Of a DNA stretch of 64,000 nucleotides, positions 16,928 through 25,542 are shown in pieces. The translations under genes were made by a program, and so were the position numbers. Origin of the DNA: Leucobacter sp042726155. Its GTDB lineage: Bacteria; Actinomycetota; Actinomycetes; Actinomycetales; Microbacteriaceae. Every line of letters starts with the position of its first letter. Within the stretch, counting starts at the first letter, position 1. The notes under the pieces were generated by a model. That model was not told the origin of the DNA. It did no database searches and worked only from the letters and a program-made list of their open reading frames with translations. Where the stretch lies: assembly GCF_042726155.1 (NCBI RefSeq), contig NZ_JBHXHV010000001.1, positions 248,001-312,000 of the forward strand, read 5' to 3'.

Positions 16928-16951
16928 CCGCGCCCCGCGCCCGCGCGGCCT

Positions 16952-17033
16952 CGCGTTGCGCAAGTGATCTGCGTTCGGCAAGCCATTACGGAGCGTTTCG
17001 GGCTTGCCGAACGCAGATCACTTGCCGAACGCG
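16952..17033. repeat. Long intergenic hairpin with TTCGGCAAG core
   Basis: Arms 16952-16984 and 17001-17033 pair at 31 of 33 positions; the inner 24 bases are perfect. Each arm contains the unit GCGTT..GCAAG twice around a GATCT junction. It lies between convergent genes, so it can end transcription of both, but it lacks a T tract and shares its layout with elements in non-terminator positions. Confidence 0.85.
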
Positions 17034-17052
17034 GCAGCGGTGCTTCCGAGCG

Positions 17053-17811
17053 TTACCGCGAGACCAGCGTGGTTTCGAAGGAGTAGAGGTCGGGGCGGTA
17101 GCAGTGGTGGCCGGCCTCGATGACGCTGCCGCCCTGGTCGAACGCGACTCGATCCATCGTGAGTAGCGGGCTACCCTTCGCCACATTCAGGAGCTCGTGC
17201 TCGTCGCTGTGCGTGCGCCGCGCGCCGATCTTCTGGTTCGCGATCTTGATGGCGATGCCGCGGGCGCGCAGCATTTCGTACAGACCGTGGGTTTCGAGGT
17301 CTTCGAGGGTGATGTCGGCGTACTCGGGCGGCAGCAGATTTTCGAGAATCGCCATCGGGGTGCCGTCGGCGCTGCGGAGGCGGCGAATGCGCGTAATTTC
17401 GGTGCCGACCTCGACGCGCAGGCGATCCGCCGCGTCTTCATCGGCCGGGATCTTGTCGAGCGAGAGTACCCGCGTGCTGGGGTGATGGCCCGCGCGCGTC
17501 AGGTCCTCCTGCAGGCTGGTGAGCTCGACGGGGCGACTCATGCGCGCCTGCACGACCTGAGTGCCGATGCCGCGGCGACGCACGAGCAGCCCCTGATCGA
17601 CGAGTTCTTGGATCGCGCGGCGCACCGTTGGCCGCGACAGGCCCAGGTGCTGACCGATCGCGATCTCGTTCTCAAGTCGAGCACCGGAGGGAATGCTGCC
17701 GTCGCGGATCGCGCGCTCGAGACGGCTCGAGATCTGAAAATAGAGGGGGATCGGGCCATTGCGGTCGAGGTCGGCGAACAGCTCGCTCGGCCAAACGGGT
17801 TCAGTACTCAT
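17053..17811 (-). CDS. GntR/HutC-family regulator of the inositol operon
   Basis: Protein of 252 residues. An N-terminal winged helix (PLYFQISSRLERAIRDGSIP, then ENEIAIGQHLGLSRPTVRRA) is followed by a UTRA effector-binding domain (about 90-250). It is divergent from iolC, and GntR-type IolR regulators control inositol operons in corynebacteria. It is therefore the likely repressor, with an inositol-derived effector inferred, not seen. GAGGAG precedes the start at 17811. Operator-like sequences lie in the divergent gap. Confidence 0.87.
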   Translation of the reverse strand: MSTEPVWPSELFADLDRNGPIPLYFQISSRLERAIRDGSIPSGARLENEIAIGQHLGLSRPTVRRAIQELVDQGLLVRRRGIGTQVVQARMSRPVELTSLQEDLTRAGHHPSTRVLSLDKIPADEDAADRLRVEVGTEITRIRRLRSADGTPMAILENLLPPEYADITLEDLETHGLYEMLRARGIAIKIANQKIGARRTHSDEHELLNVAKGSPLLTMDRVAFDQGGSVIEAGHHCYRPDLYSFETTLVSR

Positions 17812-17869
17812 GCGGTGCTCCTCGGCGCTGGGGTGGCACGCGGACTAGGCGGCGGGGCTCGGGCGACCC

Positions 17870-17888
17870 CTTTGTGATGACAACATTA
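17870..17888. promoter_or_regulatory. Putative regulator box in the gntR-iolC gap
   Basis: CTTTGTGATGACAACATTA matches the sequences at 24506-24522 (reverse), 30979-30995 and 40886-40902; the common part is roughly TTTGTRAYGACATTA. All four lie upstream of inositol-related genes, suggesting a shared operator, probably for the GntR protein. Confidence 0.5.
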
Positions 17889-17931
17889 CCCCTCCGGCTC
17901 ATTCGGAGTGGATGTGAGCGTACTTCGTGCT

Positions 17932-17946
17932 ATTGTTAGGACAAAT
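17932..17946. promoter_or_regulatory. Second putative box upstream of iolC
   Basis: ATTGTTAGGACAAAT closely matches TTTGTTAGGTCAAAT upstream of the Gfo/Idh gene at 36367 (36239-36254). The sequence has TTTG..CAAA symmetry. It lies 50 bases before the iolC start, where a repressor would block transcription. Confidence 0.45.
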
Positions 17947-17996
17947 GCAGCGGTGCATGAAGCCCGCGTGCGTCACCACGAGAAGGCGGGTTGCGA

Positions 17997-18953
17997 ATGT
18001 CGGAACTGCGACGTCCAGACGACGTCCTGGCCATGGGTCGACTCGGCGTCGACATCTATCCGTTGCAAGACGGCGTTGGCCTCGAAGATGTTACGAGCTT
18101 TGGCAAGTATCTCGGCGGCAGCGCCGCGAATGTCGCCGTGGCCGCTGCGAAATATGGACGCACGAGTGCGCTCGTCTCGCGCGTGGGTGATGATCCGTTC
18201 GGCCGCTATCTGCTGCGCGAACTCGCGCGCCTCGGTGTCGATAATCGGGAAGTGCGCGTCGACCCGCAGTATCCGACGCCGGTGACCTTCTGCGAGATCT
18301 TCCCGCCAGACGACTTTCCGCTCTACTTCTACCGGAAGCCGAAGGCGCCCGACCTCCAGATCACTGCCGAAGACCTCGACCTCGACGCGGTGCGCCAGGC
18401 GCGCATCCTGTGGTTCACGCTCACTGGCCTCAGCGAGGAGCCGAGCCGAGCCGCCCACCTGACCGCGCTCGAAGCACGTGCTGGCGCGACGCACACCGTC
18501 TTCGACCTCGACTACCGGCCGATGTTCTGGGACAACCCGGCGACGGCCACGGAGCAGGTTGCCGCGGCGCTCGCGCACGCGACGATCGCGGTCGGCAACA
18601 AGGAAGAGTGCGAGGTCGCCGTGGGCGAAACGGTGCCGGATCGGGCTGCCGACGCACTGCTTGAGCGTGGCATAGAGCTCGCGATCGTCAAGCAGGGCCC
18701 GAAGGGCGTGCTCGCGAAGACCCGCGATGAGAGAGTTGAGGTTCCGCCGCACTTCGTCGACGTCGTGAACGGGCTCGGCTCGGGCGACGCGTTTGGCGGC
18801 GCACTCTGCCACGGCCTACTCGAGGGCTGGGGCCTCGAGCGCATGCTGCAGTTTGCGAACGTCGCCGGCGCGATCGTGGCCACACGCCGCGAGTGCTCGA
18901 CCGCTATGCCCGACGCAGCCGAGGTTGATGCTCTGCTCACGAAGGGGGCCTGA
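17997..18953 (+). CDS. iolC: 5-dehydro-2-deoxygluconokinase
   Basis: Protein of 318 residues in the PfkB/ribokinase family. The N-terminal GGSAANVAVAAAKYG and the C-terminal VNGLGSGDAFGGALCHGLL (anion hole and catalytic Asp, about residue 258) are the two PfkB signatures. IolC phosphorylates 2-deoxy-5-keto-gluconate in inositol breakdown. I used the ATG at 17997 with GAAGG ten bases upstream; a TTG two codons earlier is less likely. It is first in a tight operon, and the aldolase gene starts two bases after its stop. Confidence 0.92.
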   Translation: MSELRRPDDVLAMGRLGVDIYPLQDGVGLEDVTSFGKYLGGSAANVAVAAAKYGRTSALVSRVGDDPFGRYLLRELARLGVDNREVRVDPQYPTPVTFCEIFPPDDFPLYFYRKPKAPDLQITAEDLDLDAVRQARILWFTLTGLSEEPSRAAHLTALEARAGATHTVFDLDYRPMFWDNPATATEQVAAALAHATIAVGNKEECEVAVGETVPDRAADALLERGIELAIVKQGPKGVLAKTRDERVEVPPHFVDVVNGLGSGDAFGGALCHGLLEGWGLERMLQFANVAGAIVATRRECSTAMPDAAEVDALLTKGA

Positions 18954-18955
18954 CC

Positions 18956-19840
18956 GTGACGCTCGACTTCTCCGGCCTGCGCGACCTGCGCGCCTCCCAT
19001 CCCGCCGCCATCGGTCGCGCCCTCGCCGAGCGTCGGCGCCGTGACGTCATCACCGGCGACGGTCGCATCTTCATCGTCGCGGCAGATCACCCGGCGCGCG
19101 GCGCTATTGCCGTCGGCAGCGATGCGACGGCGATGGCCAACCGCTACGACCTGATCGAGCGCATGGCTCTCGCGCTCTCGCGGCCGGGCGTCGACGGCGT
19201 GCTCGGCACCCCCGACATCATCGACGACCTCGCGGGGCTCGGCCTGCTCGACGACAAGCTCGTCGTCGGATCCATGAACCGCGGCGGCCTGCGCGGCGCC
19301 ACGTTTGAGCTCGACGACCGCTACACGGCATACAACATCGACGCGATTGCGCGGCAGGGCCTCGACTTCGCGAAGACCCTGATCCGCATCGATCTCGATG
19401 ACGCCGGCACCGCTTCGACGCTGCAGGCGACCGCGCACGCGGTGAATGCCGCTGCCGACGCGCAGATTCCGATCATGCTCGAACCCTTTATGAGCAGCCG
19501 GGTCGGCGATCGAGTAGTCAATGATCTCTCGGCGAACGCCGTGATTCTCTCGACCGCGATCGCCTCTGGCCTCGGCAACTCGAGCGCGTACACCTGGATG
19601 AAACTCCCGGTCGTGCCCGAGATGGAGCGCGTCATGGAGGCGACCACAATGCCGACGCTGCTGCTTGGAGGCGACAACGGCGGCGACCCCGACGAGACGT
19701 TCGCCGCCTGGGAGAGCGCGCTGGCGCTGCCCGGCGTACGCGGCCTCACCGTCGGCCGCACGCTGCTCTACCCGCACGATGGTGACGTGGCGGCCGCGGT
19801 CGATACCGCTGCCCGGCTCGTACACCGGGAGCTCGCCTAG
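18956..19840 (+). CDS. Class I aldolase-like TIM barrel (Cgl0159 type), probable IolJ substitute
   Basis: Protein of 294 residues with a beta/alpha-barrel pattern: RIFIVAADHPARGAIAVG near the N-terminus, a Schiff-base-type lysine region (TWMKLPVVPEMERV) and TLLLGGDNGGDPDETFAAW. It resembles DeoC/LacD-like aldolases, and a family of this type (Cgl0159 in Corynebacterium) accompanies iol genes. Canonical IolJ (class II aldolase) is absent from the window, so I infer that this enzyme cleaves 2-deoxy-5-keto-gluconate 6-phosphate. GTG start with GAAGGGGG upstream. Activity is not proven by sequence. Confidence 0.75.
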   Translation: MTLDFSGLRDLRASHPAAIGRALAERRRRDVITGDGRIFIVAADHPARGAIAVGSDATAMANRYDLIERMALALSRPGVDGVLGTPDIIDDLAGLGLLDDKLVVGSMNRGGLRGATFELDDRYTAYNIDAIARQGLDFAKTLIRIDLDDAGTASTLQATAHAVNAAADAQIPIMLEPFMSSRVGDRVVNDLSANAVILSTAIASGLGNSSAYTWMKLPVVPEMERVMEATTMPTLLLGGDNGGDPDETFAAWESALALPGVRGLTVGRTLLYPHDGDVAAAVDTAARLVHRELA

Positions 19841-19893
19841 ACTCCACGCGATCCCGCACCGCTTGTTTCGACTCACACCGAAGGACACACGCA

Positions 19894-21423
19894 ATGACCA
19901 CTGGCTCCCTCCCCGTCATTCCGCACTGGATCGATGGCGCTCGCCGCGCCTCGACGAGCGGCCGCACCGCTCCCGTGTTCAACCCGGCGACCGGCGAGGT
20001 GCAGGCGCACGTCGCGCTCGCCGATGACGCCGAGATCGCCGAAGCCATTGCCTCGGCGCAGCGCGGTTTCGCCGTGTGGAGCGCATTCTCGGTGGCAAAG
20101 CGCCAGACGGTGCTGTTCGCGTTCCGCGAGCTGCTGAACGCGCGGAAGGGTGAGCTGGCAGCGATCATTACTCGCGAGCACGGCAAGGTCGTCTCGGACG
20201 CGATGGGCGAGATCTTGCGCGGCCAGGAGGTCGTCGAGCTCGCGACCGGGTTCCCGCACCTGATCAAGGGCGCCTTCTCCGAGAACGCCTCAACCGGCAT
20301 TGACGTCTACTCGATCAAGCAGCCGATCGGCGTCGCCGGCATCATTGCGCCGTTCAATTTCCCGGCGATGGTGCCGATGTGGTTCTTCCCGGTCGCGATC
20401 GCCGCGGGCAACGCGGTGATCGTCAAGCCGTCGGAGAAGGATCCCTCGGCCGCGCTGTGGCTCGCCGAACTGTGGCAGGAGGCCGGTCTGCCCGACGGTG
20501 TCTTTACCGTGCTCAATGGCGACAAGCTCGCCGTCGACGGGCTGCTCACCGACCCGGGCGTGCAGTCGATCTCGTTCGTCGGCTCGACGCCCATCGCGCA
20601 GTACATTTACGAGACCGCCTCGAAGCACGGCAAGCGCGTGCAGGCCCTCGGCGGCGCGAAGAACCACATGCTCGTGCTGCCCGACGCCGATCTCGACCTC
20701 GTCGCCGACCAGGCGATCAATGCGGGCTACGGCGCCGCGGGCGAGCGCTGCATGGCGATCTCGGTCGTGCTCGCGGTCGAGCCCGTCGCCGATGAGCTCA
20801 TCGAGAAGATCACGGAGCGCATCGCGCAGCTCACGATTGGGAACGGCGCGTCGACGCCCGAGCCCGACATGGGTCCGCTCATCACCGACGTGCATCGCGA
20901 CAAGGTCACCGGGTACATCGACATTGCTGAGCAAGACGGTGCGACGATCGTCGTCGACGGTCGCGGGTTCACCGTCGATGGCCACGAGAACGGCTTCTTC
21001 GTCGGCCCAACCCTGATCGACAAGCTGCCGACCACGTCTCGCGCCTACACCGAAGAGATCTTCGGACCGGTGCTCGAGATCGTGCGCGTGAACACGTTCG
21101 AGGAGGGCGTCGACCTCATCAACTCGGGTGCGTTCGGCAACGGCACCGCGATCTTCACGAACGACGGCGGAGCGGCCCGCCGCTTCCAGCACGAGATTCA
21201 GGTCGGCATGATCGGCATCAACGTGCCGATTCCCGTTCCCGTCGCCTACCACTCGTTTGGCGGGTGGAAGGCGTCGCTCTTCGGCGACGCGAAGGCGTAC
21301 GGGGTGCAGGGGTTCGAGTTCTTCACGCGCGAGAAGGCCATCACGAGCCGCTGGATCGACCCGGCCGCCAGGGGCCTGTCGGGGGCCAGCGGCATCAACC
21401 TCGGCTTCCCGCAGAACGATTAG
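19894..21423 (+). CDS. iolA: Methylmalonate-semialdehyde dehydrogenase (CoA-acylating)
   Basis: Protein of 509 residues in the aldehyde dehydrogenase superfamily. It has the cofactor region IIAPFNFPAMVPMWFFPVAI and the catalytic cysteine in GYGAAGERCMAISVVLAVE, both typical of IolA/MmsA. It converts malonic semialdehyde to acetyl-CoA (and methylmalonic semialdehyde to propionyl-CoA), the last inositol step. It is the third gene of the iolC operon, 53 bases after the aldolase, with GAAGGAC before the ATG. Confidence 0.94.
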   Translation: MTTGSLPVIPHWIDGARRASTSGRTAPVFNPATGEVQAHVALADDAEIAEAIASAQRGFAVWSAFSVAKRQTVLFAFRELLNARKGELAAIITREHGKVVSDAMGEILRGQEVVELATGFPHLIKGAFSENASTGIDVYSIKQPIGVAGIIAPFNFPAMVPMWFFPVAIAAGNAVIVKPSEKDPSAALWLAELWQEAGLPDGVFTVLNGDKLAVDGLLTDPGVQSISFVGSTPIAQYIYETASKHGKRVQALGGAKNHMLVLPDADLDLVADQAINAGYGAAGERCMAISVVLAVEPVADELIEKITERIAQLTIGNGASTPEPDMGPLITDVHRDKVTGYIDIAEQDGATIVVDGRGFTVDGHENGFFVGPTLIDKLPTTSRAYTEEIFGPVLEIVRVNTFEEGVDLINSGAFGNGTAIFTNDGGAARRFQHEIQVGMIGINVPIPVPVAYHSFGGWKASLFGDAKAYGVQGFEFFTREKAITSRWIDPAARGLSGASGINLGFPQND

Positions 21424-21464
21424 CCGAACACCGCAACACACGCAGGATTATCGAGGGGGATGAC

Positions 21465-22427
21465 ATGACGCAACGTTGGTTCCACCGGCGAGGTGAGCTC
21501 GCTGAGGGCGGATGGGAATCCGTCGTCGACGAGCGCATGCCTGGCTGGGAGCACACTGGCCTGCGCGTCGCACGGCTCACCGAGGGCGCGTCAATCGCGC
21601 TCTCGGGAACGGGAGTCGAGCGCCTGATCGTTCCCCTCGCGGGGTCGTTCTCCGTGGCGCATCAAGAGGCTGCCGCGGAGGCGACGACCGCGCTCACCGG
21701 CCGCGCCTCGGTGTTTGCCGGGCCAACGGACGTGCTCTACCTCTCGGCGGCGGCGACCGCCACGGTCACCGCGACATCGCCGGGGGAGAGCCGCTTTCTC
21801 GTCGCGACGTCGCCGACCGAGACGGTGCGTCCGTCGCGCTACATTCCGGTTGCCGAGGTGCCCGTCGAGCTGCGCGGTGCGGGAGCGTCGAGCCGTCAGG
21901 TGCACAACTTCGGGCGCAAGGAGTCGCTCGATGCCGCCCGCTTCATCGTTGTCGAGGTCATTACCCCTGCCGAGAACTGGTCGTCGTACCCGCCCCACAA
22001 GCACGACCAACACGTGCCCGGCCACGAATCAGAACTCGAGGAGATCTACTACTTCGAGGTCGCGCCGACGCGTGACGCCCCCGCCGGAGTTGACGCCGAC
22101 CGCGCGTTCGGCATGTTCAGCACCTACTCATCCCCGGCGGGCCAGATTGAAATCGACTCGCAGGTGCACACCGGCGACGTCGCCCTCGTTCCCTACGGCT
22201 ACCACGGCCCGGCCGTCGCGGCCCCGGGCTATGACATGTACTACCTGAACGTCATGGCGGGCCCAGACCCTGAGCGCACCTGGCTGATCAGCGACGACCC
22301 GGCCCACGGCTGGGTGCGCGACACCTGGGAGGGGCAAGAGCTCGACGCTCGCCTGCCGTTCACCCCGCGGCCAACGACGACAGAAACCGACCGCACCCCG
22401 ACGACCGAGACGGAGACCGCACGATGA
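21465..22427 (+). CDS. iolB: 5-deoxy-glucuronate isomerase
   Basis: Protein of 320 residues with the IolB bicupin pattern, including a His-rich metal site (YPPHKHDQHVPGHESELEEI) and the second-cupin stretch DVALVPYGYHGPAVAAPGYD. It isomerises 5-deoxyglucuronate to 2-deoxy-5-keto-gluconate. The frame is open upstream into iolA, but the ATG at 21465 follows GAGGGG and gives the family length. The stop overlaps the iolD start (ATGA), so the two are coupled. Confidence 0.93.
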   Translation: MTQRWFHRRGELAEGGWESVVDERMPGWEHTGLRVARLTEGASIALSGTGVERLIVPLAGSFSVAHQEAAAEATTALTGRASVFAGPTDVLYLSAAATATVTATSPGESRFLVATSPTETVRPSRYIPVAEVPVELRGAGASSRQVHNFGRKESLDAARFIVVEVITPAENWSSYPPHKHDQHVPGHESELEEIYYFEVAPTRDAPAGVDADRAFGMFSTYSSPAGQIEIDSQVHTGDVALVPYGYHGPAVAAPGYDMYYLNVMAGPDPERTWLISDDPAHGWVRDTWEGQELDARLPFTPRPTTTETDRTPTTETETAR

Positions 22428-24364
22428 GCACCCGACGCATGACCGTGAGCCAGGCGCTGATCGAGTTTCTCGCGAACCAGTGGACGGTTGACCGCGCGGC
22501 CGACGGCACCGAAATTCGCGAGCGCACCATTCCGGGCGTCTTCGGCATCTTCGGGCACGGAAACGTCGCGGGCATCGGGCAGGCGCTGAAGCAGGTCAAT
22601 GTCGAACAACCCGAGCTCATGCCGTATCACCAGGCGCGCAACGAGCAGGCCATGGTGCACCAGTCCGTCGGGTACGCCCGCATGCACCGCCGCCGCAGCA
22701 CGTACGCGTCGGCGGCCTCGGTTGGCCCGGGCGCAACCAACCTGCTGACGGGGGCGGCGCTCGCCACAACGAACCGCTTGCCCGCGCTGCTCCTGCCCAG
22801 TGACACATTCGCGACCCGCGTTGCGGACCCGGTGCTGCAGCAACTGGAGCAGCCCCACGACATCGGGCTGACGGTCAACGACGCGTTCCGCCCCGTGTCC
22901 AAGTTCTTCGACCGCGTGCAGCGGCCCGAGCAACTGTTCTCGATCGCGCTCGCCGCAATGCGTGTGCTGACCGATCCAGCAGAGACGGGTGCCGTCACGA
23001 TCGCGCTGCCAGAAGACGTGCAAGCCGAGGCCATGGATGTGCCGGAGGAGTTTCTGCAGCCGCGCGAGTGGCGCATTCGGCGTCCTCGCCCAGAGCGCGA
23101 TGCGTTTGCGCTCGCACTCGAGGCGATCCGGAATGCCAAGCGCCCCTTCATCGTCGCGGGCGGCGGGGTGCTGTACTCGGACGCCGAGCAGCAGCTGCGC
23201 GCGTTCGTCGAGGCGACCGGCATTCCGGTCGGTTCATCGCAGGCCGGTGGCGGGGTACTCGACTGGGATCACCCGCAGTACCTGGGCGGCGTCGGCGCAA
23301 CGGGCACGCTCGCGGCGAATCGCCTCGCGGCTGAAGCCGACGTGATCATTGGGATCGGCACCCGCTACAGCGACTTCACGACCGCCTCGCGCACGGCATT
23401 TCAGCACCCCGACGTGCGGTTCGTCAATGTCAACGTTGCGTCGTTCGATGCCTACAAGCACGGCACGCAGCTCCCCGTGATCGCTGACGCTCGCGAGACG
23501 CTCGTTGAGCTGCTTGCCGCTCATGAGCACGGTGCGGGCGCCGATCTGCGCATTGACTCGGCGTACGCCGAGCGCATCGCAGCGGAGAAGGCCGAGTGGG
23601 ATAGCCAAGTCGACGCGGCGTTCGCTGCCTCAGGGCTCGAGCTGCCTGGCCAAACCGAAATCATCGGCGCGGTGCAGCGCTCGTCGGCCCCGGCTGACGT
23701 GATCGTGCAGGCTGCCGGATCGTTGCCGGGCGACCTCCACAAGCTGTGGCGCGTGCGTGACCCGCTCGGATACCACGTCGAGTACGCGTTCTCGTGCATG
23801 GGATACGAGATCGCGGGTGGCATCGGCGCGAAGCGCGGGCTGCTCGCATCGGGTGATGACCGCGACGTGATCATCATGGTGGGCGACGGCTCGTACCTGA
23901 TGCTCAATAGCGAACTCGTGACCGCCGTGGCCGAGGGGATCAAGGTCATCGTGATCCTGATCCAGAATCACGGTTACGCGTCGATTGGCCACCTCTCCGA
24001 GACCGTCGGATCGGAACGCTTCGGTACCTGGTACCGCGAGTATGACGGCGTCGCGAAGAACTTCCAGGGCGGCGATGTGCTGCCCGTCGATCTCGCGATG
24101 AACGCGCGCAGTTACGGCATGGACGTGATCGAGGTCGAGCCGAGTGCAAACGCGATCACCGACCTCGAGGCCGCGATTGCGCAGGCGAAGGCGTCGGATC
24201 GCGCGACGTTTATTCACATCAACAGCGACCCGCTGCTCTACTCGCCCGACGGGGCCGGCTGGTGGGACGTGCCGGTGCCGCAGGTGTCGACCCTGCCGTC
24301 GACGCAGCGGGCGCGCGCCGAGTACGAGCAACAGGTGGCGGTTCAGCGGCCGCTACTGGGGTAG
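22424..24364 (+). CDS. iolD: 3D-(3,5/4)-trihydroxycyclohexane-1,2-dione acylhydrolase
   Basis: Protein of 646 residues, a thiamine-diphosphate enzyme. The N-terminal PYR domain has AMVHQSVGYARMHRR, and the C-terminal PP domain has the ThDP motif MVGDGSYLMLNSELVTAV followed by LIQNHGYASIGHLSE. IolD opens the inositol-derived ring by hydrolysing the diketone to 5-deoxyglucuronate. The start overlaps iolB by four bases. It is last in the iolC operon and is followed by a 208-base gap containing a hairpin and an operator-like box. Confidence 0.94.
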   Translation: MSTRRMTVSQALIEFLANQWTVDRAADGTEIRERTIPGVFGIFGHGNVAGIGQALKQVNVEQPELMPYHQARNEQAMVHQSVGYARMHRRRSTYASAASVGPGATNLLTGAALATTNRLPALLLPSDTFATRVADPVLQQLEQPHDIGLTVNDAFRPVSKFFDRVQRPEQLFSIALAAMRVLTDPAETGAVTIALPEDVQAEAMDVPEEFLQPREWRIRRPRPERDAFALALEAIRNAKRPFIVAGGGVLYSDAEQQLRAFVEATGIPVGSSQAGGGVLDWDHPQYLGGVGATGTLAANRLAAEADVIIGIGTRYSDFTTASRTAFQHPDVRFVNVNVASFDAYKHGTQLPVIADARETLVELLAAHEHGAGADLRIDSAYAERIAAEKAEWDSQVDAAFAASGLELPGQTEIIGAVQRSSAPADVIVQAAGSLPGDLHKLWRVRDPLGYHVEYAFSCMGYEIAGGIGAKRGLLASGDDRDVIIMVGDGSYLMLNSELVTAVAEGIKVIVILIQNHGYASIGHLSETVGSERFGTWYREYDGVAKNFQGGDVLPVDLAMNARSYGMDVIEVEPSANAITDLEAAIAQAKASDRATFIHINSDPLLYSPDGAGWWDVPVPQVSTLPSTQRARAEYEQQVAVQRPLLG

Positions 24365-24413
24365 GGGTGCGCGGGGCTGTGTTGCGTTATGCGGTGCTGT
24401 GTTGCGTCAGCGA

Positions 24414-24463
24414 TTCGGCTTCGGTGAGAAGTTTTCGTGCGAAATCGTCTCACCGAAGCCGGA
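24414..24463. repeat. Dispersed intergenic hairpin, CTTCGGTGA class (copy 2)
   Basis: Arms 24414-24429 (TTCGGCTTCGGTGAGA) and 24448-24463 (TCTCACCGAAGCCGGA) pair at 15 of 16 plus one G-U. The loop holds a small extra stem (TTTCG/CGAAA). A further core copy TCACCGAAGTCGG follows at 24468-24480. It lies 49 bases after iolD and upstream of iolE. Confidence 0.8.
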
Positions 24464-24505
24464 ACAGTCACCGAAGTCGGCGCTCAACGGGCGCTAGACT
24501 ATGGC

Positions 24506-24522
24506 CTAATGTCATATCAAAG
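24506..24522. promoter_or_regulatory. Putative regulator box upstream of iolE
   Basis: CTAATGTCATATCAAAG is the reverse complement of CTTTGATATGACATTAG and matches the boxes before iolC, iolT and the ABC operon. It lies 50 bases before the iolE start, suggesting that iolE-iolG has its own regulated promoter. Confidence 0.5.
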
Positions 24523-24572
24523 TCTCGCGGGTGGGCCGCGGGGCGTGAAGCTCGAACAATGGAGTTTGCATC

Positions 24573-25499
24573 GTGAGTGCGCAACAGACCGACCAGCCAG
24601 GTCTCCGTATTGGCACCGCGCCCGACTCGTGGGGCGTCTGGTTTGCCGACGATCCGGGGCAGGTGCCGTGGCAGCGATTTCTTGATGAGGTGGTTGCCTC
24701 GGGGTACGAGTGGATCGAGCTGGGCCCCTACGGCTACCTGCCGACCGACCCGCACCAGCTTGAAGACGAGCTCGGTTCGCGCGGGCTGAAGCTTTCGGCG
24801 GGCACCGTGTTCACCGGGTTCCACAAGGGCGAAGAGGCGTGGCAGCACGCGTGGGATCAGGCGCTGAACGTCGCCGGGCTCGCGTCGAAGCTCGGCGCGG
24901 AGCACCTCGTCGTGATCCCGGATCTGTGGCGCAGCGATGCGACGAGCGAGGTGCTCGAGCCGCGCACCCTGACAGATGAGCAGTGGGTGAAGCTCGGCGC
25001 AGGCCATGACCGGCTCGGCAAGGCGTTGCTCGAGGAGTTCGGCGTCAAGCAGCAGTTCCACTCCCACGCAGACAGCCACATCGGCACGACGCGCGAGGTG
25101 CTGCGCTTTCTCGACGAGACCGATGCGCGATACACCAACCTCTGCCTCGATACCGGCCACTTCGCGTATTACGGCGGCGACAGCGTGCAGCTCATCGAGG
25201 AGCGGCCTGATCGGATTGGTTATCTGCACCTGAAGCAGGTCGACCCGACGCTGCTCTTCGATGTGCTGAAGAACGACGTGCCGTTCGCCGAGGCCGTCAC
25301 GCAGGGCATCATGATCGAACCGCCGCACGGCATTCCTGACCTCGCGCCCGTGATCGAGGCCGTCGCCAAGATCGACTCTGAGATCTTTGCGATCGTAGAG
25401 CAAGACATGTACGGCTGCGATATCGACCGCCCGCTGCCGATTTCGCAGCGCACGCGTGAGCACATCTTCGGATGCACGCACCTCGCCAGAATCTCCTGA
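24573..25499 (+). CDS. iolE: Inosose dehydratase
   Basis: Protein of 308 residues, a sugar-phosphate isomerase/epimerase-type TIM barrel. The IolE start pattern is LRIGTAPDSWGVWFADDPGQVPW, and metal-binding segments include QFHSHADSHIGT and NLCLDTGHFAYYGGD. IolE dehydrates 2-keto-myo-inositol to the trihydroxycyclohexane dione used by IolD. GTG start with GGAG eight bases upstream. It is followed after 43 bases by an iolG-type gene, probably in one operon. Confidence 0.9.
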   Translation: MSAQQTDQPGLRIGTAPDSWGVWFADDPGQVPWQRFLDEVVASGYEWIELGPYGYLPTDPHQLEDELGSRGLKLSAGTVFTGFHKGEEAWQHAWDQALNVAGLASKLGAEHLVVIPDLWRSDATSEVLEPRTLTDEQWVKLGAGHDRLGKALLEEFGVKQQFHSHADSHIGTTREVLRFLDETDARYTNLCLDTGHFAYYGGDSVQLIEERPDRIGYLHLKQVDPTLLFDVLKNDVPFAEAVTQGIMIEPPHGIPDLAPVIEAVAKIDSEIFAIVEQDMYGCDIDRPLPISQRTREHIFGCTHLARIS

Positions 25500-25542
25500 A
25501 CGCAACCCAACACCGCAGAACCGCAGAACCGAGGAACCGCAC

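Noticed and set aside
14819..16981. 720-codon open frame on the minus strand
   Set aside because: It runs antisense through mshA and out of frame through the CDF gene; its composition is Arg/Gly/His-rich without any family pattern, as expected from high-GC shadow frames.
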